From positions 2,023,416 through 2,087,415 of the forward strand of contig JAJKFH010002994.1 of the NCBI GenBank assembly GCA_023333565.1: a DNA stretch of 64,000 nucleotides, in the 5' to 3' direction. The translations under genes were made by a program, and so were the position numbers. Below are positions 1 to 13,700 of the stretch, piece after piece (the stretch's first letter is position 1; each line of letters opens with the position of its first letter). Below the pieces are notes generated by a model that made no database searches, was not told the DNA's origin, and worked only from the letters and a program-made list of their open reading frames with translations. Source of the stretch: Puffinus mauretanicus. Its lineage: Eukaryota > Chordata > Aves > Procellariiformes > Procellariidae.

Positions 1-3000
1 CAGACAGGTCATGAGAAAGTACCTGGCATGGCTGCAGGCTGTGAGCTCTCGCACAGAGCAATCACTGTGAGGATCAGCCCAACTCTGCCAGAGGGAAGCA
101 GAGCAAAGTAATATCGGAAGCTGAGAGAAAAGCTTGTGCTTGTATCTAGGAATTGTTTCTGAGGTTCAGCAGGTAGAAATAAGAAGTTATCAGTCAAGAG
201 AGAAAGAGTAGGGAAGATCTTACCGATGCGGTCTGTTGCTACATGTCTAGCCCTTCACATGGGGAAGACCTCCCAGGTACCAGCAGAGCACTCGCTGCCT
301 GAGCTTGCAACTTCCAGCTGTGCACATGCACCCCTGGCTGGAATGAAAGGATGCTTTAAGCTTGAGCTGGGGGCACGTGGTCCTCCGAAATGCTGCCGGT
401 CCTGATCTGATAGTGCACAGGAGCACAGGCGTGAGTGGCATGGCTCATCGGCTGTCACGCCGGGCAAAATGCTGCGCTACTGTAGAGCTAATCTGACTTG
501 AATGGGGTAACCAGATCATCTGAGCGCTGTGAGGATGTAAGAGAGGGTTATAATGCTTGTTATATAGCTGGAGTTTGAACTAGGCGCTCTCCTGGTCGTT
601 TAACCTTCCTTTCCCCTGGGTTGTTAGAGGTACGGCCATTCTGCTTGTGCATGGCTGTCCCGAGAGTAAATATCCCGAGTTATGCACACACAGCAACTTC
701 TCCTGTATCACATTCCCCGAACGGGCTGTTGTTCTTGGAGCTGCTGATCCCCTGGTCTGGCTCCGGTCTGGTCATGAAGTGATAATTACTCTCTTGATGG
801 ACCAAGCCAGACTATTTTTTGGTACCTTCTCTTCTACATTTTATTGGTAGTGAGCTAATTCCATCATTTCTGAGTGAATAAGTCAATGGCCTTTCTGTGA
901 GCACCTGCTTGAGCAATGTACTGCTTGGCTGCTCATCTCTTTAGTTAGTGCCGTAGCTGGTCAGGAATGGCACCAGAGTCCATCCGGGTGGGTTTTTTGT
1001 GGGAATGATGCCTGAGCAAAAATCCTACACTTAAAAAGGCTGTGAAATTTCAAAACCCTGCTGCTTGATTGCTTTTCTGGTGGAGAGAAAGCACTATGCT
1101 TTGCTTGGCTGCTCTTTACAATGTTTGGTACTCAAGATAAATTTCGCCAGTTCAGAAGGTGTCCTGAGACTGCTCCTCTCTCTGTGCTACTGCCAGTGCT
1201 CTGCCTGGGAAATCGTTTATAAATGTCTCATTAAAGACCTGTGTCTGCCTCCTTTTCTTTCTTTTTGTCATCGGATCAGCTCACTGAGAGCAGCTGTCTT
1301 CACTTCCGTAATAGCAGCCCCGAAACCACGCTTGTGCCTTACAAATTCCCACAGCCTAAGAAACCGCGGACAACTGTGCACGTATGTATGTGCCGGGGTT
1401 TGCAGACATGGCGGGTTTAGACTGAGCTCGTTCCCAAGCTTTTCCGTGCTTCTTTGAAAAGAAAAGACTCTAAGAAGTTAGCTTTGTGCTAAATTTATAA
1501 AGAAGCCGAACATATGGTGTGACTACAGCTATGCAACCGGAGAGCCGGAGACGCGTGTGAGTGCGTACGGGTGATGCGAGGGGAGGTTGTGTTACGCGGC
1601 GCATCGCTCGGGCTGCTGGAGGGGAGCTCACCGTGCGGGGTAGGAGCCGTCCCTCTAAGTGTATCTCCCCCAGCTGGCGTTCTTGCGCTCGGGGCTGTCT
1701 CGTGGGTTACCCCGGGCTGCTTTCTAACGCTCCTTTCTGTCCTGAAGTCTTTTAGTAGTTGCAGTGGTCTGGGCAAGGTAACCCAGTCTGGATATGGGGC
1801 TGGGGGCACAGGACTTATTGAATCTTTACAGCTAAGGGCTTGCTTAAATGGAAAACTATATCCTCTAGTTAGAATAAGCTGCAGTGAATAAAGTGAATAA
1901 TGCTTCCAAGTGGAATATTCTCTAGTTGAAGTGATTTTATTATTTATTTTTGGAAGAATGAAGCCTGTATTATTCCGTAATACACCAGGGATTACTTTAG
2001 CATAGTCCTAGTTTTTCAAATGTGTCTGTGACTTATTTCAAGAGACGGGGGGTGGCACAAGCTGGGGAGGAAGGCATGGGTGCTCCGTTCTTTTTGTCAA
2101 ACCTGAAACACCCTTAAAATTGTGGGATTTTTGTTTTCATTATTTTCTGGGAAAACAAGGTGCTGCTCCAGAGGTGTGATAGATGGGCCCTGTTTTCAGA
2201 CTAGAAAGTATTGAGTAGCGTATTGAAACATGAATGTTGAAAGAATATACTTATGGTTTTAAAAACAATAACTATGTAAGAATTAAGACTGTAATCTTGA
2301 GATGAATAGGTCCATCCATATGCTGCAAGTTAATTATCCCTCAGTGAAAGAAACCTTGTGCATTTTCTACTATTCACTTGCCTCCCTAGTGCCCTGTGCT
2401 GCCAAAACCTATCTGCTTTGCATATTTTGTTGAATACCATTGTTTATTTGAAAAACTTAAAATCCTCACACATAAATATATATCTTTGCTGTTTCTTTCT
2501 TTTAAGAATGATACTGGATCTGATCTAGCATAGCTGGTAAACCCCAGGGTCCTCCATCCCTCCCGTCTCCAGCGGGCACCAAGAATGCACGTCTCGCCTG
2601 TGGCAGAGCAGATTTCGTACCAGTCAGCCTCTTGAATGAGACCTTTATAAGAAAGCCTTTGTTCAGTACGTCTGTTTGAGGTTCAGTGCCCTTCCCAGCT
2701 GCCCCTCTGAACACAAATATCTGCCTCAATGGGCATCTCCTTGCATTCAGTGCAAAGCAACTTTGCAGTGGATCTCATTCGATTTTGCTTGCTCATTCAT
2801 AATTCTCGTTCACTTTCTTATTGCCCTCTTTTCCTTCCTTCTCATCACAGGTTTCTTTCTAGGTGTGTCTTCTCTCTTCAAAGGAGCTAGAGGCAGCGAT
2901 GCTGAAGTTGTATCGGATCTTAATATGGGGGTTGTTCCAGGGAACAGCAGGGGCCATAGATTTCCAGGGTGCCAGATGCAGAGCTCGTCTCTGTGCCAGA

Positions 3001-3697
3001 TTACAGCCCCAACTTTTCAGCTTTGAACTTGCAGAGCTTTCAGTTGTTGTTTCCAAGTCGGCCATAAATCTCTTGGGCTGCTTCCTCTCACAATGTGCTG
3101 CCAGGCATTCGGCTATCGCCTGCAAAGCATTGCTTTCTCTTGCAATCACCTCTTCCCTCTCTGTTTCTGCCTTATCCTGCAGCTTGAAAGGGCTGTGATA
3201 AATCTTGCAGAAAACAGCTGCTTCGTTGCTGTGCTCGATAATTTGAATTTGGGTACAGCAAAGTGGGCTGGCTTTCACTTGATTGCCAACAACATCATGT
3301 TCGTGTAATCCAATGCTTTGAGAAGCTCCAATCCCTGCATGGGAACCTAGAAATTACATGTGGTGAGGCCTCACCATCACCAAGCGCTGTGAAGGCAGCA
3401 GGCAACCAGCCCTTCTCCTGCAGGAGACCCCGTCAGCCTGCGTGGCTGCTGCTGACGCTGCCAAGGAAGCCCTGTCTCCCTGCCTGCGCCGGTGGCACTC
3501 CTCGAGGTGCCGCAGGTTGTACCTCCTTGTCTCTTGCCCGGTAGACCAGCTGCCGTAGTCAGTGGGGACGGAGGCTTGAGTCTTCGACAACACATGCTCT
3601 GGACTGTCCTTCTTCGTTCCCTTCTCTGTAGGGGAAGCTCTAACCAGCTCTGCTCTCCATCGGTTAGTGAATTTCTGTGGTGTTATGGTTGGAGGTG

Positions 3698-3797
3698 AAT
3701 CATAGAATCATTAAGGTTGGAAAAGACCTCTAAGATCATCAAGTCCAACCGTCAACCCAACACCACCATGCCCACTACACCATGTCCCTAAGTGCCT
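3698..3797 (-). mobile_element. CR1 LINE fragment, 3' end, reverse orientation
   Basis: The stretch starts with aatcatagaatcattaagg, continues with the segment aagacctctaagatcatc and a tccaacc block, and then has a cccaacaccaccatgcccac segment. This is the reverse complement of the 3' end of avian CR1 retrotransposons, including the ATTCTATG-like terminal octamer. Only about 100 bp remain, so it is a 5'-truncated dead copy, as most CR1 insertions are. The variant resembles subfamilies common in birds; I cannot assign the subfamily without a library search. Confidence 0.9.
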
Positions 3798-6700
3798 GAA
3801 ATGGTATTGCAGACCCAGAGAGGCTCACAGTAATTGCCGTGGGTAAAAACCACAGGGCCAGGAGCGGATAGGTACTTGGTTGTAAAGACAACGCACTGCT
3901 ATTCTACACCTCTGGCTCGAAGTGGAGGGGGGTGGTCTGTTGAATGGGAAGGTATCATCCACCACAAATGTTTGGTGCCCTGAGCACAGGCTGCAGCTTC
4001 AACAGGGGCAGTGTCTGACGTCCCAGCTGAGAGCACATCCCCACGTCATCCCCTGAGCACTGAACCAAGCAGCGAGCCAGGCTGCTCTAATGCCTCTTAG
4101 GCTCTTACCTAATCCTTGTGGCCGTAAGAACCTATATTATTCCTTTTAGCTGGCACCCCTGTGGCCAGCGCTGGGGTTTTCCAGCTGACAAACTCTGTCT
4201 TGGCTTCAAATGGGCATTACGGTCCCCTGGTCATGGGACTGTCCTGAAGCCCTGCCCAGGCTGGGAGGGAGCAGAGCTGGTACCAGAGTTTTTTGACTAA
4301 TTAGTTTGGTCGCAGGGCTGCACGTTGAGAGGTGCTCATGAGCTGCAAGGCATGCTGTCCTGTCACAGGTTAGTGACATCTATAGCATGGGCCATTGAGA
4401 TGAGGATATAGTGTCTTCAGGTCTTGTGACAGTGATGCTTCTGCCAGGCTGGTACAGCTTTTCTTGCTGGCTAGTGGATGAGAAGCTTATTGATTGCCAT
4501 GGAGAGGGAACGCAGCCTGGGAATGGACAGGCAGTTCTGTGCTGCATGTCAGGCTGTCTTGTGATGTGGTGGGATTTGAGGGTAAAAACCTCTGAAAATT
4601 AAAATGGAGAAGGAAAAAGACCTCTCCTAGGGGCACTGTAAAGCTCTTTTGTAACTATCATGTGCTTTCTCATTTCTCCCTCCCTTCCTGGCATGAGATG
4701 TTACTCTTGTATATACTTTTTTTTCTTTTTGCTTTCCCCCCCCCCTTTCTTTTAAATCTAATGTGCCTCCATTTTATCAATTAACTGCCTGTCTCCTGAT
4801 TCCCATGGCAACCCAACAGGCTGTTGCATTTCTGATTCCTTTGGCAGTTAGGGTGCCTGGCATGTGTCTTGGGAGCAGTAAGATTACAAAAGGGTTCTGC
4901 AGGGAGTAGGAAATACATGGGCAACACTCACTATGCACCGCTTCTCATGCTAAACTATTTTTTTCTTCCTCTCCCTCCTCGCCTTTAGAAACAAGTTTCC
5001 TTTCCCCTTTGTTTCAATTGCCTGGTGATAAGAAATGAGCAACTGAAGTGCTGTGGGAGGTCGTAAGATGTGGAGGGAGTGAGGGGATGCATGGTTTCGC
5101 TGGATGTGGATGGCACGTAAACATAGCACGAGGCTGAGCATCTCATCGGGGATCCTGCAAAGAAGGTTATTGCTGCTGATGCTGCAGAGCAAGAGCTCTG
5201 TTCCTCCTGCTTCAACGTTCAGAGCTTACTCGAAGGAGGGTTTCTTGCTCCTGTATCTGTACGAAGCTGTCTCTTCACCCCTTCCTACAGCAGGCGTTTC
5301 CAAGAGCTGGAAGAGTCTGTCCCCTGTTGCAGAAGTCCTTGCACTTCCAGGGATTTTGGACACATGGCTTTCATTGACACGGTAACGAGAGCCATGTGAA
5401 CAGGCCATAGCTTCGGTTAAAACCTTTAACCTCTCCAGCTCTTGGCTGATAGGAATTTGTTTGGCTCCTGAAGTATTGGTGCCCTGTCAGTGTGGGGTAC
5501 CCTGTCACTGTGGACCCCTAAAACGGATGGGACGAGTTTGCAAAAAAGGCCCTAAGCGCTGGGTCTGCTGTGGTTATTATTAATGCGTCATGCGTGGGCT
5601 TTACGAAAGCTAAAGGGAAAATAGAGATTTAGAGTTGGATAAGATGTGCATTTAGCGGATGCTGCGTAAGACTTTGATTTATAAGTTGTTGTTCAGCCCT
5701 GAAAGCTGTGACCTACAGGAAGACCATTTAAACCGAAAAGAATGAGCCGGCTAATGAATACAATAGGGTTGTAAAGTTGGAAAGCCCAAGTGGAAGAGAT
5801 CCTGCTTACCGCTTGTGTCTTGGAGCCTGGTCCCAGCGAGAGGGAGGGAGGAGCTGCTGTTGCAGTCCTGTCTAGCAGGCGAGGTTTGTGTTGGACAGAG
5901 CAGCAGAGGGAGATCCTCCTGGACCGAGGAGGAAAGAGCTTTCCCCATCGCTGGCTTCCAGGTGAGCTGCTGAGTTAGATGCCTAACAGTGACATTCAAA
6001 GAGTTCCTGTGGCTTCTCGATCAGCATCACCAGATAACGGCAGGGTTGGAGTGGGAAATACTCAGTCTACATTTTGTTGGGTTTGTTTCTCTTGTGTAAC
6101 TCTGTTCTCAACTTCTTACCCGAGATCTGTACCCTTGCTTTCCTGTTAGCGAGTTTCTTGGAACTTGTGGGTGTTTAACTGGGGAGTCTAACTAGAACAA
6201 GAAGATTTTTCTTCTCCAGAAACAACAAATCCAAACGAGACAGGCATAGACCAGCTTTTAGGTGCCTGTAGGCTGGAGAAAGCTCAGGAATTCTGGGCAC
6301 TTGGGTGGCTTTCCCCTAAGCTGTAAGAGCTGCTTGGAGAGCAGGTAACTCCAGATGTCAGGTCTTGGAGAGCAGTGCCGTCAGCTGATGTCTGTTTTGG
6401 GCTATCCTAAGATCCTCATGGGATTGAAGACAAGTTGCTCATCACTACCTTTTGCCTTCTGAAAGGCTGGTGACTGGATACCTACCTGGGAGGATCAGAG
6501 CTTAGTCTACTCAGACTACTCTGGATGTTGTCTGGCCACCTAGTTAATGGGTCCATCAGACCTGAAGCCAAGAAGAATGGGTTTAGCTTGATCATAGTGA
6601 CTCTTGGCTTCTCTGAAAACCTAGCACACAAAAGCCTGTTAGCTGCACTGCAGGAAAATTGGTGGCTTAGTTATTATTTTATACGTGGGTAATGAAGGTC

Positions 6701-7908
6701 ATGTAAAATACCAAGTTTCTACAGCATGAACGTAATGAAGAAGGTGAACCTTCTGGCAGTTCCTCACTTAAATCCTATCTTCTTGAATAATTCTCCTCGT
6801 GCTAAAGAATAATAATGCTTCTGACTGTGCTGCTCTGCTCGGGAGCCTGTAATTAGACTGTTTCCCTGACATGGTATAATTACTGTAGTTTGGCAGCCCT
6901 GCCTGTCAGACAGGCACCTAAAATGAACGGAGTGTATAAAGTCCCACTAAAATTTTGGCTTTATGGGGAACACAGTGTTACACCAAGAGTCCAATGAACT
7001 GTTCTTTGTTTTTCAGTCCAAGTCAGTTTTTGAAGGTGTTTGCTCTTGTAGTGAAATACGGTGAGTCTAGACATGGTTTTAAATCCTGCTGCATTGTTTG
7101 TTCAGCCTTGGGCAGCCTTCCTGCCTTTGCTTGAGCTTCACTGCTGAAGGGTTTGCTTATCCCAGCCATGTTGCAGAGGTGTTTGTGAGAGCTAACGTAA
7201 CCTGTATCTCGGTCGTTAACTAACAGCCCTAATAAAGACTGCTAGCGTGCTGAAACTCAGGCTCCAGTACGACTAGAAAAACAGCTTTGATCTTTTGTGA
7301 ATACAGATGCAGAGTCCCCCCAAATCTCTGTGCTTATAGTTCCCTGTACAGTAGAGTTGAATTCGGCTATTCTGCTTGGCACGTTGCATACGTCTGTCGC
7401 AAACATGTCAGCGGCACGAGATCTGTGTGTTACGGCGCTCTGCCAAGCATGAAACCAGGATGTAAGTTGTGTTTCTAATTCAATTTTTCTCATACCCATG
7501 AAAGGAGAGATATACATATCACAGATGTTGTTGGTGATAAACCCCTGTAGCCATCTCTGGTTATTAAACTGAAAGACTCTTTTTAAAATGTAACTTGTTG
7601 GTTCCTAATCTAACTGCTTTACTGTCTCCTGCTATTAAGCATTGAAATGAAAATGGTGGCCTTATTTTCTGCCTATAGTTGTCTTTATGGTTCACGTGGA
7701 TGGAGCCCTGTTTCCTTCCCCCCCCCTTTTTATTTGAAGTCTTTTGTAAAGATCAAAAGCTTTAAGCATCCTTACAGTCTTTCATTTTTCAGTTCTTAAA
7801 GTGAAACTGGTTCTTGGATGTAATGCCATACCCCTAATGGAGCTCCTTTTGAGGTACTATCTTTTACAAGATTGAGAGTAACACAAGCTTGAAGGTCAGG
7901 CATTTGCT

Positions 7909-7924
7909 AAAAAAAAAAAAAAAA
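7909..7924. repeat. Poly-A run (16 A)
   Basis: An uninterrupted run of 16 A within the 5' intron, followed by taattag. No retroposon body was recognised on its 5' side, so it is recorded only as a homopolymer. Confidence 0.9.
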
Positions 7925-8953
7925 TAATTAGTTAATGAAGCACATGTGAGGTTGAGGAAGCTTTCTGAGCAGGGCCCAAATGCCAAGAGAAGGGAGCTCA
8001 GGGCCTACGGCACATCCCTTCCTCCCAGGGAGCTGGCTGAGCTTTGCCGGGAGCGCTGCGGGCTCGGTTGCTGCTACCCTTTTCAGTTGGGAACACTTGT
8101 GTTACTGCCCCTTCTGTGCCCATCACAGGGTGGGCCTCTTGAACATGCCCCGTGTGCTGGGCTGTGCATGCCCATTGAGCTAACTTTCTCAAGAGTTGTT
8201 CCAGCTCCAGCCCACCAAGCCTAGCGAGCAGGTTGGAGGCGATTCTGTTCATAAGAGGAGTTTGTATGATCGTGCCTTAACTGCTGCTCTGTCCTAGTTC
8301 AGGTCAGGTTCAGAGCAGGGAGAGGTACTGCTGTCTTCCAGGAGCCACAAACAAACTGGAGCAATTGTGCCATGGAGAGTTGTCAAGAGTGTTGACTCTG
8401 GAGTCTAATGAGGACCAAAGTGTCCTTTATTAATCCCTCTTAATGCAGCTGGTTTAGCAGAAACTGTAGGTTCTTTTTACTAGCACTGAATCACTGATGC
8501 TCTTTTCTTTCCCCTGACATTAGACCTTTAGCAAAGCTTTGAAACATCTTGGTTTGAGAGCTTTTATATTCTTCAGGCTTTTTAGGAGCTGAGCCTGATC
8601 TGTCAGGCCCATTACTTCTGAAAGAGCTGTAGCAGTGGTGCAGGCTGAGCAATAGTGATGGCTGAGGCTGAACAAGTTCCATAGTTCATTTCGGATGAGG
8701 ACTCAAGTTTGACTTGTCTTTGCAGCTGCTTAGACTTTCTCTGTCAGCCTTGTCTGGTAGCAAAAAAACACTTCTTCCTGGGTGTGCTTTAGGCTTTTCT
8801 GCTTGGTGGCACCCAGAAATTTCAGCTTAAAGTTTGGCTGAAGAGTCCAGGTAGCTTTCCTTGAGCGTAGGATGTGTGGGACCGAGTCATGCACGCACCC
8901 CCTACACCAGCTGTGGGGGAGAAGCACGCTTGGGACCTCAGTGCTACCAAGAG

Positions 8954-8989
8954 CTGAGGATGACTGAAGGTCTGAGGATGACTGAAGGT
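8954..8989. repeat. 18-bp perfect tandem duplication
   Basis: The unit ctgaggatgactgaaggt occurs twice back to back with no mismatch, inside the CLIP2 5' intron. It looks like a recent small slippage duplication. Confidence 0.9.
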
Positions 8990-9729
8990 CCACGGTATAT
9001 GACTTGCTGGATCTTATTTTGCGAGCTTATTTCCTCATTCTGTTGTGTGGTTTCTTTTAGGGCTTAACTTAACCTCCCCCTTTAGCCTTCAGAGTGTTTT
9101 AATGAAGTCCATATGTCCTTTTCTTTCATTCCCCTAGGGCCTAGGCTGAAAGCCCAAAGTTTCCGATAGGAGAGTTTGACGCTGGGGTCAGCAAGAGCGG
9201 GGTCACTGCTAACTCATTTGCTCGGGTTGTCTTTGTTCCCCTTCAGACGCCAGCCACGTTTGGCCAGTCCTGGGTATGCTGGAGAGAGCGAGCGGGACAG
9301 TGAATTTCCAGCGTCACCTGCAGTTTTCCTTCTCCCAGCGCAGAGAAGCGTTGCTGGAGGTCTGGCTTCGGCTTGACGGGCTCATGCCAGAATAAGAGCG
9401 TTCTTTATTGCAGGTTTTATTGAGTTCGGTGCACGGCGTGTCAGCCCTGGGAAGGCTGTGCACGCAGGGGTTTGTAGATGCTTCCTGTTTATAGATATGC
9501 AGTTTATATTGAACGTACCCCAGGTGTCTGCTCACTGCTGGGTTCTGCTCCAGCAAAGGGCATAGCAGCAGCTGGGAAAACTGAGTAATTTGCAAAGGCA
9601 GCTGCGTGGTCCCACAGGAGCTATTAGTGCCCTTGGTAGGACTCTCAAGGCTTGGACTAACTGTTTGCCTGTGTACAGACATGTGGAGTTCTCATAGCGC
9701 CAGGAACTAAAACACCAGTGCCTCACTAA

Positions 9730-9751
9730 TTTTTTTTTTTCTTTTTTTTTT
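9730..9751. repeat. T-rich homopolymer (T11 C T10)
   Basis: A simple run of T interrupted by one C, in the CLIP2 5' intron about 450 bp before exon 10203-10741. Confidence 0.85.
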
Positions 9752-10202
9752 AACATTTTTGGATGAAAGGATTACTTTGGCATCATTCTTCAAAGCAGCA
9801 GTTCATTGGTCTCCTTTTGATCCTTAAGCACTTACCACCGCTCCTGTCCTTTTGAGCTTATTCACACTGGTGCTGCCACGCAAAACACCCTTTGGTGCTG
9901 TGGCGGGACTGGGGGTAAGTGGGCATTATAGAGGGGGATGAAGATATAGGGTTGGTTCTTTATGTTGTGTGCGAGACCTGCAGAAACTGGGCAGCCGGCG
10001 AAGATTTCTGTGCAGATTGCTTTCCTGCCGAGGAAGATGTGTAAGTAACGGGGTCGCTCGGTTTTAGCCTTCGCCTGGTGTAAACCTGCAACCTAAGTTG
10101 TGGTCCCAGATGTTTTCTTTTTGTAAATGCCCTTTCCCTGGTGTTTTGGCTGCCTTTTAGGATTTCTCCTCATACCAAAACCTCTTTTCCCTTGATTCGC
10201 AG

Positions 10203-10741
10203 GCTCACCTTTACACAAGCAGGGTACCACCTCCACCGCCAGCGCCGAGAAGTCGGGCTCAAAGGTTGCCGAGGTGGGCGATGATTTCCTGGGAGACTTT
10301 GTGGTGGGCGAACGTGTCTGGGTAAATGGAGTGAAGCCAGGTGTGATCCAGTATCTTGGGGAGACGCAATTTGCTCCGGGCCAGTGGGCAGGGGTCGTTC
10401 TGGATGACCCGGTGGGTAAGAATGACGGCTCTGTCGGTGGAGTACGTTACTTTGAATGCCAGCCGCTGCAGGGGATTTTTACGCGACCGTCCAAGCTGAC
10501 GCGGCAGCCGGTGGCCGAGGGCTCGGGGAGCGACGCCCCCTCCGTGGACTCCCTGACGGCTCAGAACTTGTCGCTGCACTCGGGGACGGCCACGCCACCT
10601 CTCTCCACTCGCGTCATCCCCCTGCGGGAGAGCGTCCTGAACAGCGCCATGAAGACGGGCAACGAGTCTGGATCTAACCTCTCGGACAGTGGGTCTGTGA
10701 AAAAAGGGGAGAAGGACTTACGGCTTGGAGATCGTGTGCTG
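10203..10741 (+). CDS. CLIP2: CLIP2 coding exon 1 of window: first CAP-Gly domain
   Basis: This exon encodes residues 1-180 (the first Gly codon is split with the upstream exon). It begins GSPLHKQ, a match to the CLIP2 N-terminal region, followed by a Ser/Thr/Ala-rich stretch. The first CAP-Gly domain (about 36-98) follows, with the diagnostic GKNDG at bases 10415-10429 and the usual Gly and aromatic residues; the domain binds the EEY/F tails of tubulin and EB proteins. A Ser-rich linker leads to LRLGDRVL, the first strand of the second CAP-Gly. The donor is ctg|gtgagt, phase 0. A GTG in this exon can look like a start in a six-frame scan but is an internal Val. Confidence 0.96.
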
Positions 10742-13700
10742 GTGAGTTGATCGCGGGGTCCCCTTAAAAAGGCAAAGGACAAGAATTTGTCCCCTCCCTA
10801 AGTGCTCCTGGTCAGGTTCAGGACAAGACAAAAGGAGGTCAGAGCTGGTGGTGAGGTGTGGGACAGAGCGTGGTTTTGGAAGGGGGGTGCCTGGACCAAG
10901 CAGGCATCAAACTTCTGCATTCACTGTTATTTGGGGTGCTGTGTCTTCTGGACATGTCTCTCTCTCTCTCACATTGATGCAAGACAACATATTCCAGAGC
11001 GTTTCTTGTTTTGGACAAATCCTGAGCAGTAAAATGAGGTCAGAGGGAGAACTCTTGAAACATGAGAGCGAAATAGAAGAAAAATAATTTATTATTATTT
11101 TCTAATCCAGTGATATGCTCCATAATGGTGTGTATTGGGGCTTCTGAGGAATTTGCAGCAGAGTGTCTTGTTGCATGTGGTTGTACGTACTCTGCGAGTA
11201 TTTGCAAGAATCTCTCCTAGCTGGTCACTCCCCTTTTGGTGCTTCAGTTTTTATGTGTTGGATATGACACTAACTCCTTTCCAGTACAGAAGGGAACTTG
11301 CAATTATTTTTATAAAAGGGCAGGACTTTGGGAGAGATCACTGTACTGATGGATGGGTTCTGCACATCTGGTTTCTGTTGTTGTTTTCATTATCTAGAAC
11401 AGAGTACCTGATGACTTTAAGCCAAAATGCCCCACTTGTGCTAAGAATGGCTTGCTGGAAGTTTGCCGTCAAGCTTGTCACCCTTTGTGTCCTAGCAAAG
11501 GAATAGTGCTTTCAGTAGAGGTGGAGAAGGAAAAGAAAGATATCAAAGCATGGCAAGACCGAGTTTTGTTCTGTAATTCTGTAAAAAAGATTTTAGTTTT
11601 GTTTAGTTTGTATAATACATACTGTGATATCAAATATTGGAAGAGCCAACCATTTGAGCACAGCTCTGTTGCGACTGTATCCCCGGTAATATCCCTGGAT
11701 CTAAAAGATAAAGGTGGCTCTGACCGGCAGCGATGACAGGTTGCAGAGGGTGAGTCTTTGCGCATCCTGGGCGACCTGGCTCCCATTTAAAGTTAGCTAT
11801 GTAGCTTTTCCTTTTTGGGCACCTGGTTCCAATACCAACAGTGGTAGTAGGGAAGTGTAGACAGACTTGCCATCTGGTTAATAACGGGGGTTTGGTAGAA
11901 CTTGGCTCCGCAGCCGATGTGAATCAGGAGCGTGTGCGGGGGGTGTCAAGGCAGGCTCAAATGTCCTTTGTGGTCCAAGAGCGGGTTTTTCTGCTGGCGA
12001 CAGCAGCAGCCCCGGGCAGGCTGCGGCTCGAGCTGATGGAGTTGATTCCTTTGCTCTCTGCAGCCCCATGGGGACCCTGGGCAGCTGAGCAGCCCTAGGC
12101 GGCTGGGCAGCACGAGCGGCTGTGACGGACCACACATGTCTTCTGAGTCAAAACTTCACGTGGCACAACCTGCTCTGAGGGTTGCAGGATCTGTTGCGTC
12201 CAAATGTCAGGCATCTCTGGCATTACAAATGCACTTTCAAAGCTAGCAATGCACTTGCACACCAAAACACTGTTGGGTTGTCCAATAGTTTTCATTTTAT
12301 TTAAATTAAATATAAAAAAGTTAAAGTCGGTTCATTTTTGGAGGAGGAGAAGTGAAGATGGGTTCCGCTTGTGCCCACTGGATATGACACTTAGTAAATC
12401 TAGTGTGAACACGTGGCCTTGTAGAGGTGAGAAAGTTTTATACTCCCAAATTTTCCCCCAAATGTGCATTGCATTCTGTATCGCAGCAGGAGCTGACAGC
12501 TGCTCAAGGTTTTGTCGCTTGTCTGTCTTCTTCCTGACTTCACCAGAGTCTGCCTCTCTTCCCTCTCCAGCCCTGCTGTCAGCAAAGCTGCTGCTGTCCC
12601 CGCTGGTCCCAGGGCAGGGGTGGGCAGGGAAAGGTGGCAGAGCCGTTCCCTGTTTACACACGCACTGATGCTTCGTGTTGGTGCGTTAAAGCAGCCACAC
12701 GTGGGGCAAAACGAGCCTGGGGAATCTCTCCTCCTTTGATCGGTTTATTTGTTTGCTCCCATTTTCTCCTTTACCTGTTGCAGGGAGTGGGGAGAGTGCT
12801 CAGGTGAGAACTTCCCATTTTAGGAGCAGCAGTCATACAAGGTAAACTGCAAAATATAAAATATGAACTTGGCTCTGTTCTTTCTGAACCAGCCAGGCAA
12901 TGGAATAGCATTCTCCAGACTTAATTGTTTTACCCCTCTCTTCTCCTGACTTGTAAGCTCTCCGAGGCAGGGTCTGTCCACTTAATACTGTTCCTACCTC
13001 AGCGGGGCCCACACAGATTGAGATTTCAGCATACCCATGCAATGCAAACTGTTAGCATCTCTCCCCGTGGCTTCTGCTGCATTCTTTTTCGGAGTTTTGG
13101 GGGTGGTTTTGGTTGGTTTTTTGTTTGTTTGTTTTTAATGAGCCCTCCCTCCCTGCCTGCTAATTTATCCACCCCAGATGTTATAAGATAAAATTTGCCC
13201 TATGATTTGTTAGTGAAATAAATAGCTCCAAAAGAGTGAATCTGGAATGAGTTCAGCATCTCACTGGCTTTACCAGGAATGCTGCTTACAGAAACATCAG
13301 GAATAGTTTGCATGCAGTAGTAGAGGTCCAGGAAAAGAACAGATAATGACAACAAGAAGAAATAATTTGCTGTTGTGGTTCAGTAACATGTGCTTGGCTT
13401 GGCAGATGGCTTTCTTTAGTAATGGAGATGTCAGCTAATCATATTTGGTGTTTGAATCCATAAACAATAATTCTGGGTTAACCTGAGTTGCCTCAAATTC
13501 CCTGAGTAAATCTTTGCTCTTGTCCTCTATGGATTGGTAAAGTTTTAGTTGTCTTTATTACTCTTAGTCTGTGCTTTTCTGAAAGATTATCTTTTTATTT
13601 GAGCATGGCTTTTAGGCAGATGGGATCCACCAAAGGCTTTTCAAGTGAGGGAGGACATGTGTGTTCTGTAATTACTCCGTGGATGGAGCACAAGGTTGCA

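Larger units (their letters stand above)
1..10202 (+). other. CLIP2: CLIP2 5' intron (partial)
   Basis: This is intron upstream of the first coding exon seen. It ends in a normal acceptor (pyrimidines then cgcag) at 10202, and that exon begins inside a Gly codon, so a coding exon must lie further upstream. I looked for the expected Met-Gln-Lys-Pro-Ser N-terminus and did not find it. The intron holds a CR1 fragment (3698-3797), a poly-A run (7909-7924), an 18-bp duplication (8954-8989) and a T-rich run (9730-9751). The ORFs here are short and unlike known proteins. Confidence 0.8.

Noticed and set aside
2859..3278. 139-codon minus-strand frame overlapping plus-strand frames in the 5' intron
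   Set aside because: Frames on both strands overlap, there is no known domain and no splice context. It could instead be a conserved non-coding block, which needs alignment.
10274..10750. Apparent GTG-started gene in the first coding exon
   Set aside because: The GTG is an internal Val of CLIP2; the frame stays open upstream to the splice acceptor at 10202 and the reading past 10741 is intron.
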